Part shown: positions 32,150 through 43,059 of the stretch, in pieces
Position numbering within the stretch: position 1 is the first letter of the stretch
How the letters are laid out: each line of letters begins with the position of its first letter
Assembly (NCBI RefSeq): GCF_040869045.1
Contig: NC_090324.1
Span: 58,929,346 to 58,993,345 of the forward strand
Source: Eurosta solidaginis
Taxonomy: Eukaryota > Arthropoda > Insecta > Diptera > Tephritidae
DNA: 64,000 bases
Reading direction: 5' to 3'
The notes under the pieces: model-generated
Databases searched by the model: none
What the model saw: only the letters and a program-made list of their open reading frames with translations
What the model was told of the DNA's origin: nothing
Position numbers and translations under genes: made by a program

Positions 32150-32283
32150 ACGATTTATTCCTGGGTGGCCACCACTAATAGGATCGTCATGATATTTCTG
32201 CAGAATTTCTTAAATTTTCCCGGGATTAGTCACGTACATAACCTCTGGGGTTAGTGCAATTGTTAGTTTTTTGAGAACCCTTT

Positions 32284-32691
32284 TCATATTTCAATAAATT
32301 TGCCTACTCGAGTATAATTACTTTTAAACAATTTGTTCCTTAAGGACAACTGAATCTTTTCAAGTCCTAAATTGGCGGCTTCTTTTTCGAGCCTGATAAA
32401 GAATTGCCCTAAGTCAATTTTATCATCTACAATTAGGTTGCTTGTGTTTATAGTGCTACAAATTTTCTTTCCCTTTTTGAAATATAATTTCGGAGGATTG
32501 AAAATGAGCCTGACATGTCTTATTACTTCAAATTTATTTAGCGCTTCATATATTTTGGTTTTCTCTGTGTGACTTTCTTCGGTTTTTACATTATTTTTGA
32601 TACCTTTAGCTGCTGATCTAGTTGTGACATTCATTATTTTGCATGCTTCCACTGACATTTCTTTTAAATTTGTAATGTTAATGCGAGACAA
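32284..32691 (-). pseudogene. G3 pol connector between RNase H and integrase
   Basis: A 135-codon piece, lysine-rich (NVTTRSAAKGIKNNVKTEE; LYFKKGKKICSTI). It sits between RNase H and integrase in the 412/mdg1 order. No catalytic motif is expected. It is separated from the integrase by a frame change near 32230. Confidence 0.55.
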
Positions 32692-32769
32692 TGCGCTCCA
32701 TGATTTTCTTTTCCATCAATGTACTCCACTTCGAAATCGTATTCTTCTAACTCAAGTCTTAGTCTTGTT

Positions 32770-33900
32770 AACTTAGATGAAGGACTCTTCATCGAGAAAA
32801 GGTATGTTAAAGGACGATGGTCGGTTTTTATTAGGAATTTCCAGCCATAAACGTATGGTCTGAAGAAGGTTATGACCCAATGGATTGCTGCTAATTCTTT
32901 TTCTATTGTAGTTTTTTTTTTGTTTCACCTTTTGTGAATGATCTAGAGGCGTAAGCAATTGGTAACTGTTTGCCATCGTACTCTTGGCTAAGGACTGCTC
33001 CGCAAGCATACCCACGAGCGTCTGTTGTTATGCAGAATTATTTATTGAAGTCGGGGTATTGCAAAAGTTGTGGGCTGATTAATGCTTCCTTTAAGTAGAC
33101 GAAAGCTTTTTGACATTCTTCTGTCCAGTCGAAGGAAACATTCTTTTTACAAAGCCTAGTTAATTTTCTTGAGTACTCTGCGAATTTCGGTACAAGTCTT
33201 CTGTAATAGTTGCAGAACCCTACGAACCTTTTAACTTCATCAGCTGTTTTTGGTGTTGGGTAGTTTTGAACTGTTTCAAATTTGCTTGGGTCAGGTAGTA
33301 TTCCCTTGCTTGTGCATTTATGTCCTAAATAAGTTACTTCTTCACTGAAAAATAGGCATTTATCTGGATGTATTTTAAATTGTATTTCCTACAAGTCGAG
33401 AAAACACCTTTTAAATTTTTCAGCATGTGTTTTTCTGAACACCCTAGTACAACTAAATCATCCATATAGAGAAATGCTTGGGATGGTTTGAGGCCCGCGA
33501 ATGCCAGTGTCACCATTCTTTGGAATGAATTTGGTGCTACTTTTAATCCATAGGGTAGTCTTTTGAATCTATATGTACCATTTTCTGATGTGAATGAGGT
33601 TATATCTCTAGAGTCTGGGTGTAATTATATTTGATGAAAACCTGACATAAGGTCTAGGCATGAAAAATATTTTGCTCTTCTAAGTTGGTCTAAAATATCA
33701 GCGATTCTTGGAAGTGGGAATTTGACCGCTGTTAGTTTTTTGTTTACATGTCTGTAGTCAACTACCAGTCTCCATCTCTTCTCTCTTCTGTATTACCTGG
33801 TAGTGATTTTTGAGGTACCAGTAAAATTGGCTTGTTGTATTCTGATATTGAAGGTTCTATAATGTCATTTTCAATCAATTTATTAACCTGTTTACTTATT
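32770..33900 (-). pseudogene. G3 reverse transcriptase and RNase H
   Basis: Minus-strand fragments: WRLVVDYRHVNKKLTAVKFP and RIADILDQLRRAKYFSCLDL (about 33780-33660), TYRFKRLPYGLKVAPNSFQR (about 33590), catalytic FLYMDDLVVLG (33480), YLGHKCTSKGILP (33330), then RNase H with FDWTEECQKAF and CITTDARGYACGAVLSQEYD (33150-32990). Several stops and frame changes interrupt it, for example after LMSGFHQI and before FCITTDARG. The MITE at 33950-34266 cuts the N-terminal part. Confidence 0.8.
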
Positions 33901-33949
33901 TCTATTTTTTGTGTCTCGGTAATCTATCCTTTTTTATGTATACTGGTGT

Positions 33950-34266
33950 CAAAGAGGATAAATATAATAAGAGTCGTCACTCGTTTTTTTTAGGAATTTA
34001 CTCGATGTAAACTGTGAGGAACATTTTTGAATTGCCTTCCATTTATCCATGCGGTGTTGTCACTTTATGCAAACGTGTTTTTTGGAAAGAGAATTAATTA
34101 ATTAATTAAATACAGTCGGAAAAATAAACACAAATACCCAATGAAAATGTATAGAAGACATTTATAAACATCTCGCCCAAAAAAAGGGTGCGACTACCTC
34201 GTAGTTTACATCGAGTAAGTGCCTAAAAACTAACGAGTGACGGCTTTTATTATATTTATCCTCTTT
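33950..34266. mobile_element. MITE with 8-bp target duplication (M2)
   Basis: ACTGGTGT flanks both ends (33942-33949 and 34267-34274). Terminal inverted repeats of about 70 bases begin AAAGAGGATAAATATAATAA and contain CGTCACTCGTT and ACTCGATGTAAACT. There is no ORF. An 8-bp duplication fits hAT-like (or P-like) transposases; the autonomous partner is not in the window. Confidence 0.85.
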
Positions 34267-34520
34267 ACTGGTGTGTCATCTTTCATGTGTAGTTTTTGTT
34301 TATACAAATTGTTAGTGGAAATTGGTTCTGTTTCTAGTGCAAAAATGTCTATGAATTTTGTGTATAATGAAGTTAATTGTGAATTGACAATTTTGGGAAA
34401 TTTTTGGTTAATCTTTTTAATTTTTCTGTGTCATTACTCTGTTTATTGTGTGTTTTTGTTTTAATTAAAATATAGTCATCTAAGTTTTCAGTATGTATTT
34501 TGTAATTTTAAATAGTTGTA
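34267..34520 (-). pseudogene. G3 pol remnant between MITE and family A
   Basis: Short AT-rich piece on the path from protease to RT. Minus-strand reading has lysine/asparagine-rich fragments with stops; no motif. Assigned to G3 by position only. Confidence 0.4.
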
Positions 34521-37474
34521 TTTTTATACTCAGTTGAGCAGAGCTCACAGAGTATATTAACTTTGATTGGATAACGGTTGGTTGTACAGGTATAAAGGAA
34601 TCGAGATAGATATAGACTTCCATATATCAAAATCATCAGTACCGAAAAAAAATTGATTGAGCCATGTCCGTCCGTCCGTCCGTCCGTCCGTCTGTCCGTT
34701 AACACGATAACTTGAGTAAATTTTGAGGTATCTTAACGAAATTTGGTATGTAGGTTCCAGGGCACTCATCTCAGATCTCTATTTAAAATGAGCGATATCG
34801 GACTATAACCACGCCCACTTTTTCGTTATCGAAAATTTCGAAAAATCGAAAAAGTGCGATAATTCATTACCAAAGACGGATAAAGCGATGAAACTTGGTA
34901 GGTTGAACTTATGACGCAGAATAGAAAATAAGTAAAATTTTGGACAATGGGCGTGAAACCGCCCACTTTTAAAAGAAGGTAATTTAGAAGTTTTGCAAGA
35001 TGTAATTTGGGAGTCGTTGAAGATATCATGATGAAATTTGGCAGGAACGTTACTTGTATTACTATATGTATGCTTTATAAAAACTAGCAAAATCGGAGAA
35101 CGACCACGCCCACTTTAAAAAAAAATTTTTTTTTAAGTGAAATTTTTACAAAAAACTTAATATCTTTACAGTATATAAGTAAATTATGTCAACATTGAAC
35201 TCCAGTAATGATATGGTGCAACAAAATACAAAAACAAAAGAAAATTTCAAAATGGGCGTGGCTCCGCCCTTTTTCATTTGATTTGTCTAGGATACATTTA
35301 ATGCCGTAAGTCGAACAAATATTTACCAATCCTTGTGAAATTTGGTAGGCGCTTAGATTCTAGGACGATAACTGTTTTCTGTGAAAAAGGGCGAAATCGG
35401 TTGAAGCCACGCCCAGAGCCTTCCGCTCGGTCGTTAACACGATAACTTGAGCAAAAATCGACATATCTTTACTAAACTCAGTTCACATAATTATCTGAAC
35501 ACACTTTGTATTGGTGTAAAAAATGGCAGAAATCCGACTATGACCACGCCCACTTTTTTGATTTCGAAAATTACGAAAAATGAAAAAAATGCCATAATTC
35601 TATACCAAATACGAAAAAAGGGATGAAACATGGTACTTTCATTGGTTTATTGACGCAAAATATAACTTTAGAAACAAACTTTGTAAAATGGGTGTGACAC
35701 CTACCATTATTAAGTAGAAGAAAATGAAAAAGTTCTGCAGGGCGAAATCGAAAGCCCTTGGAATCATGGCAGGAATACTGTTCGTGGTATTACATACATA
35801 AATAAATTAACGGTACCCAGCAGATGATGTTGTGGATCACCCTGGTCCACATTTTGGTCGAAATCTCGAAAACGCTTTCACATATACAACTACCACCACT
35901 CCCTTTTAAACCCCTCAATAATACCTTTAATTTGATTCCCCATATCGTACAAACACATTATAGAGTCACCCCTGGTCCACCTTTATGGCGGTATCTCAAA
36001 AAGGCCCACTCCCTTTTAAAATACTCATTAACACCTTTCATTTGATACCCATATCGTACAAACAAATTCTAGAGTCACCCCTGGTCCACCTTTATATCGA
36101 TATTTCGAAAAGGCGTCCACCCATAGAACTAAGGCCCACTCCCTTTTAATATACTCATTAACACCTTTCGTTTGATACCCATATTGTATAAACTCATTCT
36201 AGAGTCATCCCTGGTCCACCTTTATGGCGATATCTTGAAAAGGCGTCCACCTATAAAACTAAGGCCCACTCCCTTTTAAAATACTCATTAACACTTTTCA
36301 TTTGATACCCATATCGTACAAACAAATTCTAGAGTCACCCCTGGTTCACCTTTATATCGATATTTCGAAAAGGCGTCCACCCATAGAACTAAGGCCCAAT
36401 CCCTTTTAAAATACTCATTAACATCTTTCGTTTGATACCCATATTGTATAAACGCATTTTAGAGCCATCCCTGGTCCACCTCTATGGCGATATCTCGAAA
36501 AGGCGTCCACCTATAGAACTAAGGCCCACTCCCTTTTAAAATACTCATTAACACCTTTCATTTGATACCCATATCGTACAAATAAATTCTAGAGTCACCC
36601 CTGGTCCACCTTTATATCTATATTTCGAAAAGGCGTCCACCCATAGAACTAAGACCCACTCCCTTTTAAAATACTCATTAACACCTTTAATTTGATACCC
36701 ATATCGTAAACAAATTCTAAAGTCACCCCTGGTCCACCTTTATGGCGATATCTCGAAAAGGCGTCCACCTATAGAACTAAGGCCCACTCCCTTTTAAAAT
36801 ACTCATTAACACCTTTCATTTGATACCCATACCGTACAAACAAATTTTAGAGTCACCCCTGGTCCACCTTTATATCGGTATTTCGAAAAGGCGTCCACCC
36901 ATAGAACTAAGGCCCCCTCCTTTTTAAAATACTCATTAACACCTTTCGTTTGATACCCATATTGTATAAACGCATTCTAGATTCATCCCTGGTCCACCTT
37001 TATGGCGATATCTCGAAAAGGCGTCCACCTATAAAACTAAGGCCCACTCCCTTTTAAAATACTCATTAACACCTTTCATTTGATACCCATATCGTACAAA
37101 CAAATTCTAGAGTCACCCCTGATCCACCTTTATGGCGATATCTCGAAGAGGCGTCCACCCATAGAACTAAGGCCCACTCCCTTTTAAAATACTCATTAAC
37201 ACCTTTCATTTGATACCCATATCGTACAAACAATTTCTAGAGTCACCCCTGGCCCACCTTTATGGCAATATCTCGCAAAGGCGTCCACCTATAGAACTAA
37301 GGCCCACGACCTTTTAAAATACGTTTCATTTGATACCCATATCGTACAAACAACACATTCCAGGGTTACCCAGGGTTCATTTTCCTACATGGTGATTTTC
37401 CCTTATTTTGTCTCCATAGCTCGCAACTGAGTATGTAATGTTCGGTTACACTCGAACTTAGCCTTCCTTACTTG
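34521..37474 (-). mobile_element. Family A copy A3 (most complete)
   Basis: Starts TTTTTATACTCAGTTGAGCA and ends GCCTTCCTTACTTG, 2954 bases. Plus-strand order: ATACTC...GAGTAT hairpin, CCGTCC run (34666-34697), six CCACGCCC blocks, 130-bp array (35870-37330), then GTTCGG...CGAAC hairpin about 16 bases from the end. It is inserted in the protease-RT interval of G3. No ORF conserved among copies. Confidence 0.88.
35870..37330 (-). repeat. 130-bp array with alternating unit types in A3
   Basis: About eleven units. Those with TTTATGGCGATATCTCG alternate with those having TTTATATCGATATTTCG from about 35980 to 37020, so the real period there is about 260 bases. The last three units are all of the TATGGC type. 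Each unit has GGCCCACTCCCTTTTAAAAT and TTTGATACCCATAT. Confidence 0.88.
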
Positions 37475-38040
37475 TTATGTGTGTGGTGTTAATAATTCTG
37501 ACGTTTGCTACAAAAATGCCTTCAGCCAGTTGTTGATGTGGTATGAATATGGATTTATTATCAGTGTTTACTGTTACCTGTCTAATGACTTCAGATCTAG
37601 CAGGGATTGTAATTGTGTTAGCAGTTAGGTAATTTGTTAGATACATTGTGATGGTTTGGGGAAAATCATATGGTCTTAGGATTAGTTTATCCTCTGTTTT
37701 GCCATAATCTAGACTACAACTATATTTCTTTATAAAATCCAAACCTATTATTCCCTGGCACGGTATTCGAGAATCGTCTTCTACTACGTGAAATTTATGA
37801 TAAATTAGAAGGTCATCGCCTTTTAAATCAGCTTTGATTGTGCCTAATATACTGGTTATACCTTGACCAATGCCCTTTAAGTCTTTTATTTGTTTTGTAT
37901 TTATTTTTGTATGATTAATTATTTGATTCTTTTTAATAATGGAGATATCAGCTCCTGTGTCTACTAAGAAATTTGAAATTGAGTTATTTAAAGATGTTTT
38001 TGTAGATATATAACTATTTAAGTGTAGATTTAGTACACAT
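37475..38040 (-). pseudogene. G3 aspartic protease and following linker
   Basis: The minus-strand frame has the active site FLVDTGADISIIKK (DTGAD at 37961-37947), then GIIGLDFIKKYSC as the conserved ILG-like strand, and a linker (FPQTITMYLTNYL; VRQVTVNTDNKS) before RT. The Asp is intact. The family A insertion at 37474 cuts the frame right after RIINTTHI. It would mature Gag-Pol in an intact element. Confidence 0.8.
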
Positions 38041-38046
38041 ATTTTC

Positions 38047-38970
38047 CTATCTACTGATTTTGAAGTGGAGTTTCCTGGTTTTCCTGCTGATTACAGCTAC
38101 GTACATTGCGTGTCTAATTGCGTGTTTGATTAAAGGATCTATTTTGGTTTTGCAATCTTCCTTGAGGATCATTATTATTGTTAGTATTCGCTCTAAAGTT
38201 ATTGTTATATCTTGGCTGTGGTCTAAATCTCCTACCTCGGTAACCTCCATAGCTGTTAAATTGGTAACCTCCACGGAAATTTAGTAGTTTGCTGTCAAAA
38301 TTTGTACTGATTCGCCTTTTATTGCTGTTCTTAATTTTAATTTTATTTGTTCAATTGTAGTTTCGGTGCTAATAAAATTTCTTGCGGTGCCCTTTAGCTT
38401 GGTCTTTATAATGGTTTATAGCTAAAGCTTCATAATTCTCCTTGATTTGATCTAGAATATCAAGAGCATCTAAGAAACTATGCAAATTTTCAGGCTTGCC
38501 ATCGAACTCTGGTAGCACTGATGAGGCAGGTTTGATAAATTCTACTACTGTTTGCCCCATTGTGACGTTTATGAGGGGTATATGTAGTGGTTTATGTTCT
38601 TCATCTGATGAAGTTTGACTCAATGAAGGTGAAGGGGTACGGTTTGAACGGAGTTAAAGTCAATTTGGAAACTTTCTTCTATAGTAGTTGGTATGGGGAT
38701 TTCGATGTTATATCTTGCTAATGAAGATACTAATTTATCCCGTACTGTTGAAAAAATTTGTTGAGCCTCTTTTTGGTGATCGTTAGTAAGTATGTGATTT
38801 ACTTTACTGATCAACTCTTTTATAACATTTAAGGCTTCTAAAATTATATTCAAATGTTTTAATATCGTTTCTGTTTTTATGGTAATATATTTCTTTATGC
38901 ACTTGTATGATTTATCGGCTTTTAATTTTTCTTCTGTTAATTTATTATCGATTTCTTGCCATGTATTCAT
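38047..38970 (-). pseudogene. G3 gag, internally deleted
   Basis: The ATG at 38970 opens MNTWQEIDNKLTEEK with a helical region (LKHLNIILEALNVIKEL). A frame change at about 38620 leads to VLPEFDGKPENLHSFLDALD, the 412/mdg1-type Gag core start, which stops at about 38369. The remaining piece (38274-38047) is asparagine/glutamine/arginine-rich, like the nucleic-acid-binding C-terminus. Much of the capsid region is missing, so this copy could not form particles alone. Confidence 0.75.
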
Positions 38971-39028
38971 TTCTCTTTGAAATTTCGTTTAAACTCTTTG
39001 TACATTATTCAATTGTCTCAATTTGTTA

Positions 39029-40842
39029 TAATCAGTTGAGCAGAGTTCACAGAGTATATTAACTTTGATTGGATAACGGTTGGTTGTACAGGTATAAAGG
39101 AATCGAGATAGATATAGACTTCCATATATCAAAATCATCAGTACCGAAAAAAAATTTGATTGAGCCATGTCCGTCCGACCGTCCGTCTGTTAACACGATA
39201 ACTTGAGTAAATTTTGAGGTATCTTGACGAAATTTGGTATGTAGGTTCCTGGGCACTCATCTCAGATCGCTATTTAAAATGAACGATATCGGACTATAAC
39301 CACGCCCACTTTTTCGATATCAAAAATTTCAAAAAATCGAAAAAGTGCGATAATTCATTACCAAAGACGGGTAAAGCGTTGAAACTTGGTAGGTGGGTTG
39401 AACTTATGACTCAGAATAGAAAATAAGTAAAATTTTGGACAATGTGCGTGGCACTGCCCACTTTTAAAAGAAGGTAATTTAGAAGTTTTGCAAGCTGTAA
39501 TTTGGCAGTCGTTGAAGATATCATGATGAAATTTGGCAAGAACGTTACTTGTATTACTATATGTATGCTTTATAAAAACTAGCAAAATCGGAGAACGACC
39601 ACGCCCATTTAAAAAAAAATTTTTTTTAAAGTGAAATTTAAACAAAAACCTTAATATCTTTACAGTATATAAGTAAATTATGTCAACATGCAACTCCAGT
39701 AATGATATGGTGCAACAAAATACAAAAACAAAAGAAAATTTCAAAATGGGCGTGGCTCCGCCCTTTTTCATTTGATTTGTCTAGGATACATTTAATGCCA
39801 TAAGTCGAACAAATATTTACCAATCCTTGTGAAATTTGGTAGGCTCTTAGATTCTAGGACGATAACTGTTTTCTATTAAAAAGGGCGAAATCGGTTGAAG
39901 CCACGCCCAGTTTTTATACACAGTAGATCGTCTGTCCTCGGCCGTTAACACGATAACTTGAGCAAAAATCGATATATCTTTACTAAACTCAGTTCACATA
40001 ATTATCTGAACACACTTTGTATTGGTATAAAAAATGACCGAAATCCGACTATGACCACGCCCACTTTTTTGAAAATTACGAAAAATGAAAAAAATGCCAT
40101 AATTCTATACCAAATACGAAAAAAGGGATGAAACATGGTAATTTCATTAGTTTATTGACGCAAAATATAACTTTAGAAACAAACTTTGTAAAATGGGTGT
40201 GACACCTACCATTATTAAGTAGAAGAAAATGAAAAAGTTCTGCAGGGCGAAATCGAAAGCCCTTGGAATCATGGCAGAAATACTCTTCGTGGTATTACAT
40301 ATATAAATAAATTACCGGTACCCGACAGATGATGTTGTGGGTCTCCCTGGTCCAAACTTTGGTCGAAATATCGAAAACGCTTTCACATATACAACTACCA
40401 CCACTCCCCTTTTAAAATTGTTATTAATATCTTTAATTTGACACCCATATTGTACAAACACATTATAGAGTCACCACTGGTCCACCTTTATGGCGATATA
40501 TCGAAAAGGCGTCCACCTATAGAACTAAGGCCCACTCCCTTTTAAAATACTTATTATCACCTTTCGTTTGATACTCCTAATGTACAAACGCATTCTAGAG
40601 TAAACCCTGGTCCACCTTTATAACGATATCCCGAAAAGGCTTTCACCTATAGAACTAAGGCCCACGCTCTTTTAAAATATTCATTAACACCTTTCATTTG
40701 ATACCCATATCGTACAAACAACACATTCCAGGGTTACCCTAGGTTCATTTTCCTACATGGTGATTTTCCCTTATTTTGTCTCCATAGCTCTCAACTGAGT
40801 ATGTAATGTGCGGTTACACCCGAACTTATCCTTCCTTACTTG
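39029..40842 (-). mobile_element. Family A copy A4 (short array)
   Basis: Begins ATAATCAGTTGAGCAG (the terminal TTTTATACT is altered) and ends ATCCTTCCTTACTTG, 1814 bases. It has the same CCACGCCC blocks as A3 but only about three 130-bp units (40350-40700). It is inserted in the G3 leader directly after the small leader ORF, truncating it. Confidence 0.85.
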
Positions 40843-41070
40843 TTTTTTATATAATTTTTTTCGAATTGCAATTGCGACAATCAAAAATGTAGTTACACAA
40901 ACAAAATTAGTTAACCATTTATCGGATATTTCTTCTTTAGTTTCTATAATTGCTTTGGGTTCGTACTTGACCAATTTATTTTCGAGATTGTTTTCTGTAT
41001 TTTCCTTACCAACTTCGTATCCTGCAATAACTATTTGTATATTATTTAATATGGTTTTCCACCATGCCAT
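40843..41070 (-). pseudogene. G3 leader small ORF with a membrane segment, truncated
   Basis: The ATG at 41070 opens MAWWKTILNNIQIVIAGYEV, then an acidic/lysine linker and a hydrophobic stretch WLTNFVCVTTFLIVAIAI followed by RKKLYKKQ, a likely single membrane helix with a basic cytoplasmic side. After about 76 codons the frame runs into A4, so the native end is lost. Upstream small ORFs are, as I recall, a feature of 412-like leaders; the function is unknown. Confidence 0.5.
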
Positions 41071-41109
41071 TTTTAAAAATTAACGAAGAAAATGTGTATT
41101 AAATTTTTA

Positions 41110-41540
41110 AGGCCTAACAATAATTATTTTATCATTATTATTTTTATAATAACGCTGCTATAACCATTCAGCCACCACAACTATTCTGTAACAGATGTCG
41201 CAGTGCTGTGAATATCAATTGGCAAGAACCAGAATTGAAGTAGGAATAATGAAGACAAACAAAAAACCGCTGTGGTGGCTGAATGGTTATAGCAGCGGCG
41301 CCTAAACGTTGCCGATGAAGGAATTTAGCAGTTCCCGAAATGGATCTATACAACGAGCTTTGCCAGTTGTCTAAATTTTTTCTTTCTTCTATTCTAATTT
41401 AAAAATTTTTTCAATTAAGAAAAAATATATTATAACAATAATAATGATAAAATAATTATTGTTAGGCCTTGAGCTCGATTCAAACTCGCGATCTTACAAA
41501 TCAGTAGGCCGATATAACAACAAAAATTGTTAATACATCC
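41110..41540. repeat. Repeat unit R1 with terminal inverted repeats
   Basis: AAGGCCTAACAATAATTATT and following bases (41110-41143) are the complement of 41440-41471. CGCTGCTATAACCATTCAGC (41151 on) is the complement of the GCTGAATGGTTATAGCAGCG at 41277. The interior TGGCTGAATGGTTA and CGATTCAAACTCGCGATC resemble Pol III A and B boxes but are about 190 bases apart. No ORF. Confidence 0.7.
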
Positions 41541-41611
41541 CAGAGCACGGGGAAAAAGTGTCAATAAAATATGACATTATGGCATCATCGCCATAAACAA
41601 AGTCCAATTTT

Positions 41612-41967
41612 CACAACTATTCTGTAACAGATGTCGCAGTGCTGTGAATATCAGTTGGCAAGAACTAGAATTGAAGTAGGAATAATGAAGACAAACAAAA
41701 AACCGCTGGGGTGGCTGAATGGTTATAGCAGCGGCACCTAAACGTTGCCGATGAAGGAATTTAGCAGTTCCCGAAATGGATCTATACAACGAGCTTTGGC
41801 AGTTGTCTAAATTTTTTCTTTCTTCTATTCTAATTTAAAAATTTTTTCAATTAAGAAAAAATATATTATAACAATAATAATGATAAAATAATTATTGTTA
41901 GGCCTTGAGCTCGATTCAAACTCGCGATCTTACAAATCAGTAGGACGATATAACAACCAAAAATTGT
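41612..41967. repeat. Second copy of repeat R1 (R1b), left end truncated
   Basis: CACAACTATTCTGTAACAGATG to AAATCAGTAGG repeats 41177-41506 with a few changes (for example CTGTGGTGG to CTGGGGTGG). The inverted left end is missing. The two copies are separated by about 72 unrelated bases, including CATCATCGCCATAAACAAAG. Confidence 0.8.
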
Positions 41968-42065
41968 TATTAAATTTGTTTTTATTTATTTATTTTTTCA
42001 ACCAATATATGACTTAGTATTATGTTTTAATTCTAAAATTTGTAATTTTGTTTTGTTTTAAAAAT

Positions 42066-42284
42066 TTATTTTTCATTTGGGAAGACCATTCGTAACATCC
42101 TATCTGTTTCTTCTTCCCTTGTTGTAGGGTTTTTCACATCTTGTATTGTAGGTTCCCTCTGCATACCTATTTTCTTCCAAAATGGTTTTAACCATTGAAG
42201 GTCTTTTTCATAATCTACCTTTCCCTTATCTATAATTACTTTATCTTCCCATGCAACGGGGTGTTCCCAGTATTTAGCTGGCAT
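42066..42284 (-). CDS. G3 leader small ORF (72 codons)
   Basis: The ATG at 42284 opens MPAKYWEHPVAWEDKVIIDK, an acidic small protein ending RMLRMVFPNEK. It lies between the two other leader ORFs on the same strand, without overlap. No domain recognised. It probably belongs to the G3 leader; an open frame amid decayed sequence suggests it was translated in the family. Confidence 0.5.
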   Translation of the reverse strand: MPAKYWEHPVAWEDKVIIDKGKVDYEKDLQWLKPFWKKIGMQREPTIQDVKNPTTREEETDRMLRMVFPNEK

Positions 42285-42306
42285 TGCAATTTACTCAAAA
42301 AGTTAT

Positions 42307-42655
42307 ATTTATTTTTTGTTTCTCTGTTCTCTAATTTTCTTTTTTGATTTTAACCTATCCGCGATATTTGTTGTTAAATTTAATTGTTTAAAGGTCTCAG
42401 CTATCACTTTCTTTATTTTAAATTGTTTACCGCCCCGTTTTCTTTTTCGGATTTTTGGGGTAGGTATTTTGGGTATTTCTTCCATTTTTATAGACTGATC
42501 CCGTCGCCAATACTCTTCTATAGTAATTGGTGTCGGACCTTGTTTAGTGGTGTTACGGGTTTTAAGAACTTCCTCAGAAATTTTGATGAATTCTCTTATA
42601 GTGTCTTCACACTTTTTAAAAATTCTGTGAAATTCTTCTTCCGTTTCTATTTCTT
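42307..42655 (-). pseudogene. G3 leader ORF fragment, basic C-terminus
   Basis: The minus frame, open from about 42655 without an ATG, has FHRIFKKCEDTIREFIKISE, TPITIEEYWRRD and a basic end KIRKRKRGGKQFKIKK to a TAA at 42307. The amino terminus seems lost to a frameshift upstream of 42655. No known domain. It ends about 20 bases before the next leader ORF. Confidence 0.45.
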
Positions 42656-42745
42656 CTTATATTGTGGTTTTCTTCATCCAAAACGGAAATCCTTGTGCTT
42701 TTGTTGCCAATCTGATATGTTAATGTGGTATTCCACTTCCCTATG

Positions 42746-42895
42746 CGATTTGGTGAAAAAGTTCTTTGTCCATCTCCATTACCATTTCTATTCCAATTTT
42801 TATGCGGTTTGACGAAAAAGTTTTTTATCTATCTCCATTACCATTTCTATTCCACTCTTTATGCGGTCCGATGAAAAGTTTTTTATCCAGTTCGA
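42746..42895. repeat. 58-59-bp tandem repeat, about 2.6 units
   Basis: Units start GCGATTTGG (42746), GCGGTTTGACG (42804) and GCGGTCCGATG (42863), each with AAAAAGTT and CATCTCCATTACCATTTC. The array runs toward the assembly gap. Confidence 0.8.
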
Positions 42896-42941
42896 ATTTT
42901 TCCATTGATTAGCTTCGGTTTGTTTGTCAAATAATGCAGCT

Positions 42942-43041
42942 NNNNNNNNNNNNNNNNNNNNNNNNNNNNNNNNNNNNNNNNNNNNNNNNNNNNNNNNNNN
43001 NNNNNNNNNNNNNNNNNNNNNNNNNNNNNNNNNNNNNNNNN
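42942..43041. other. Assembly gap (100 N)
   Basis: Exactly 100 unknown bases, so its true size may be arbitrary. G3 leader sequence is on the left and a LOA-like endonuclease on the right, so the junction of the two elements is not observed. Confidence 0.99.
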
Positions 43042-43059
43042 GTAGCCTTGATGAGTCAA

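Larger units (their letters stand above)
30139..42900 (-). mobile_element. 412/mdg1-like Gypsy element G3, split by insertions
   Basis: Minus strand. From high to low coordinates: leader with small ORFs (42660-40843), gag (38970-38047), protease (38040-37475), RT/RNase H (34520-32770), connector and integrase (32691-31268), then LTR-like AT-rich sequence (31060-30139). Family A copies interrupt it at 39029-40842 and 34521-37474 and a MITE at 33950-34266. Gag and integrase style and the leader ORFs point to the 412/mdg1 clade. The 5' LTR should lie above 42900, at or beyond the assembly gap. Confidence 0.8.

Noticed and set aside
34666..34697. (CCGT)n run as an independent microsatellite locus
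   Set aside because: The same short run occurs at the same place in the other family A copies (2420, 39165, 55045) and is an internal part of the element.
40771..41070. A 99-codon leader protein ending RTLHTQLRAMETK
   Set aside because: The last 23 codons are read from the end of family A copy A4; the native frame stops being native at 40843.
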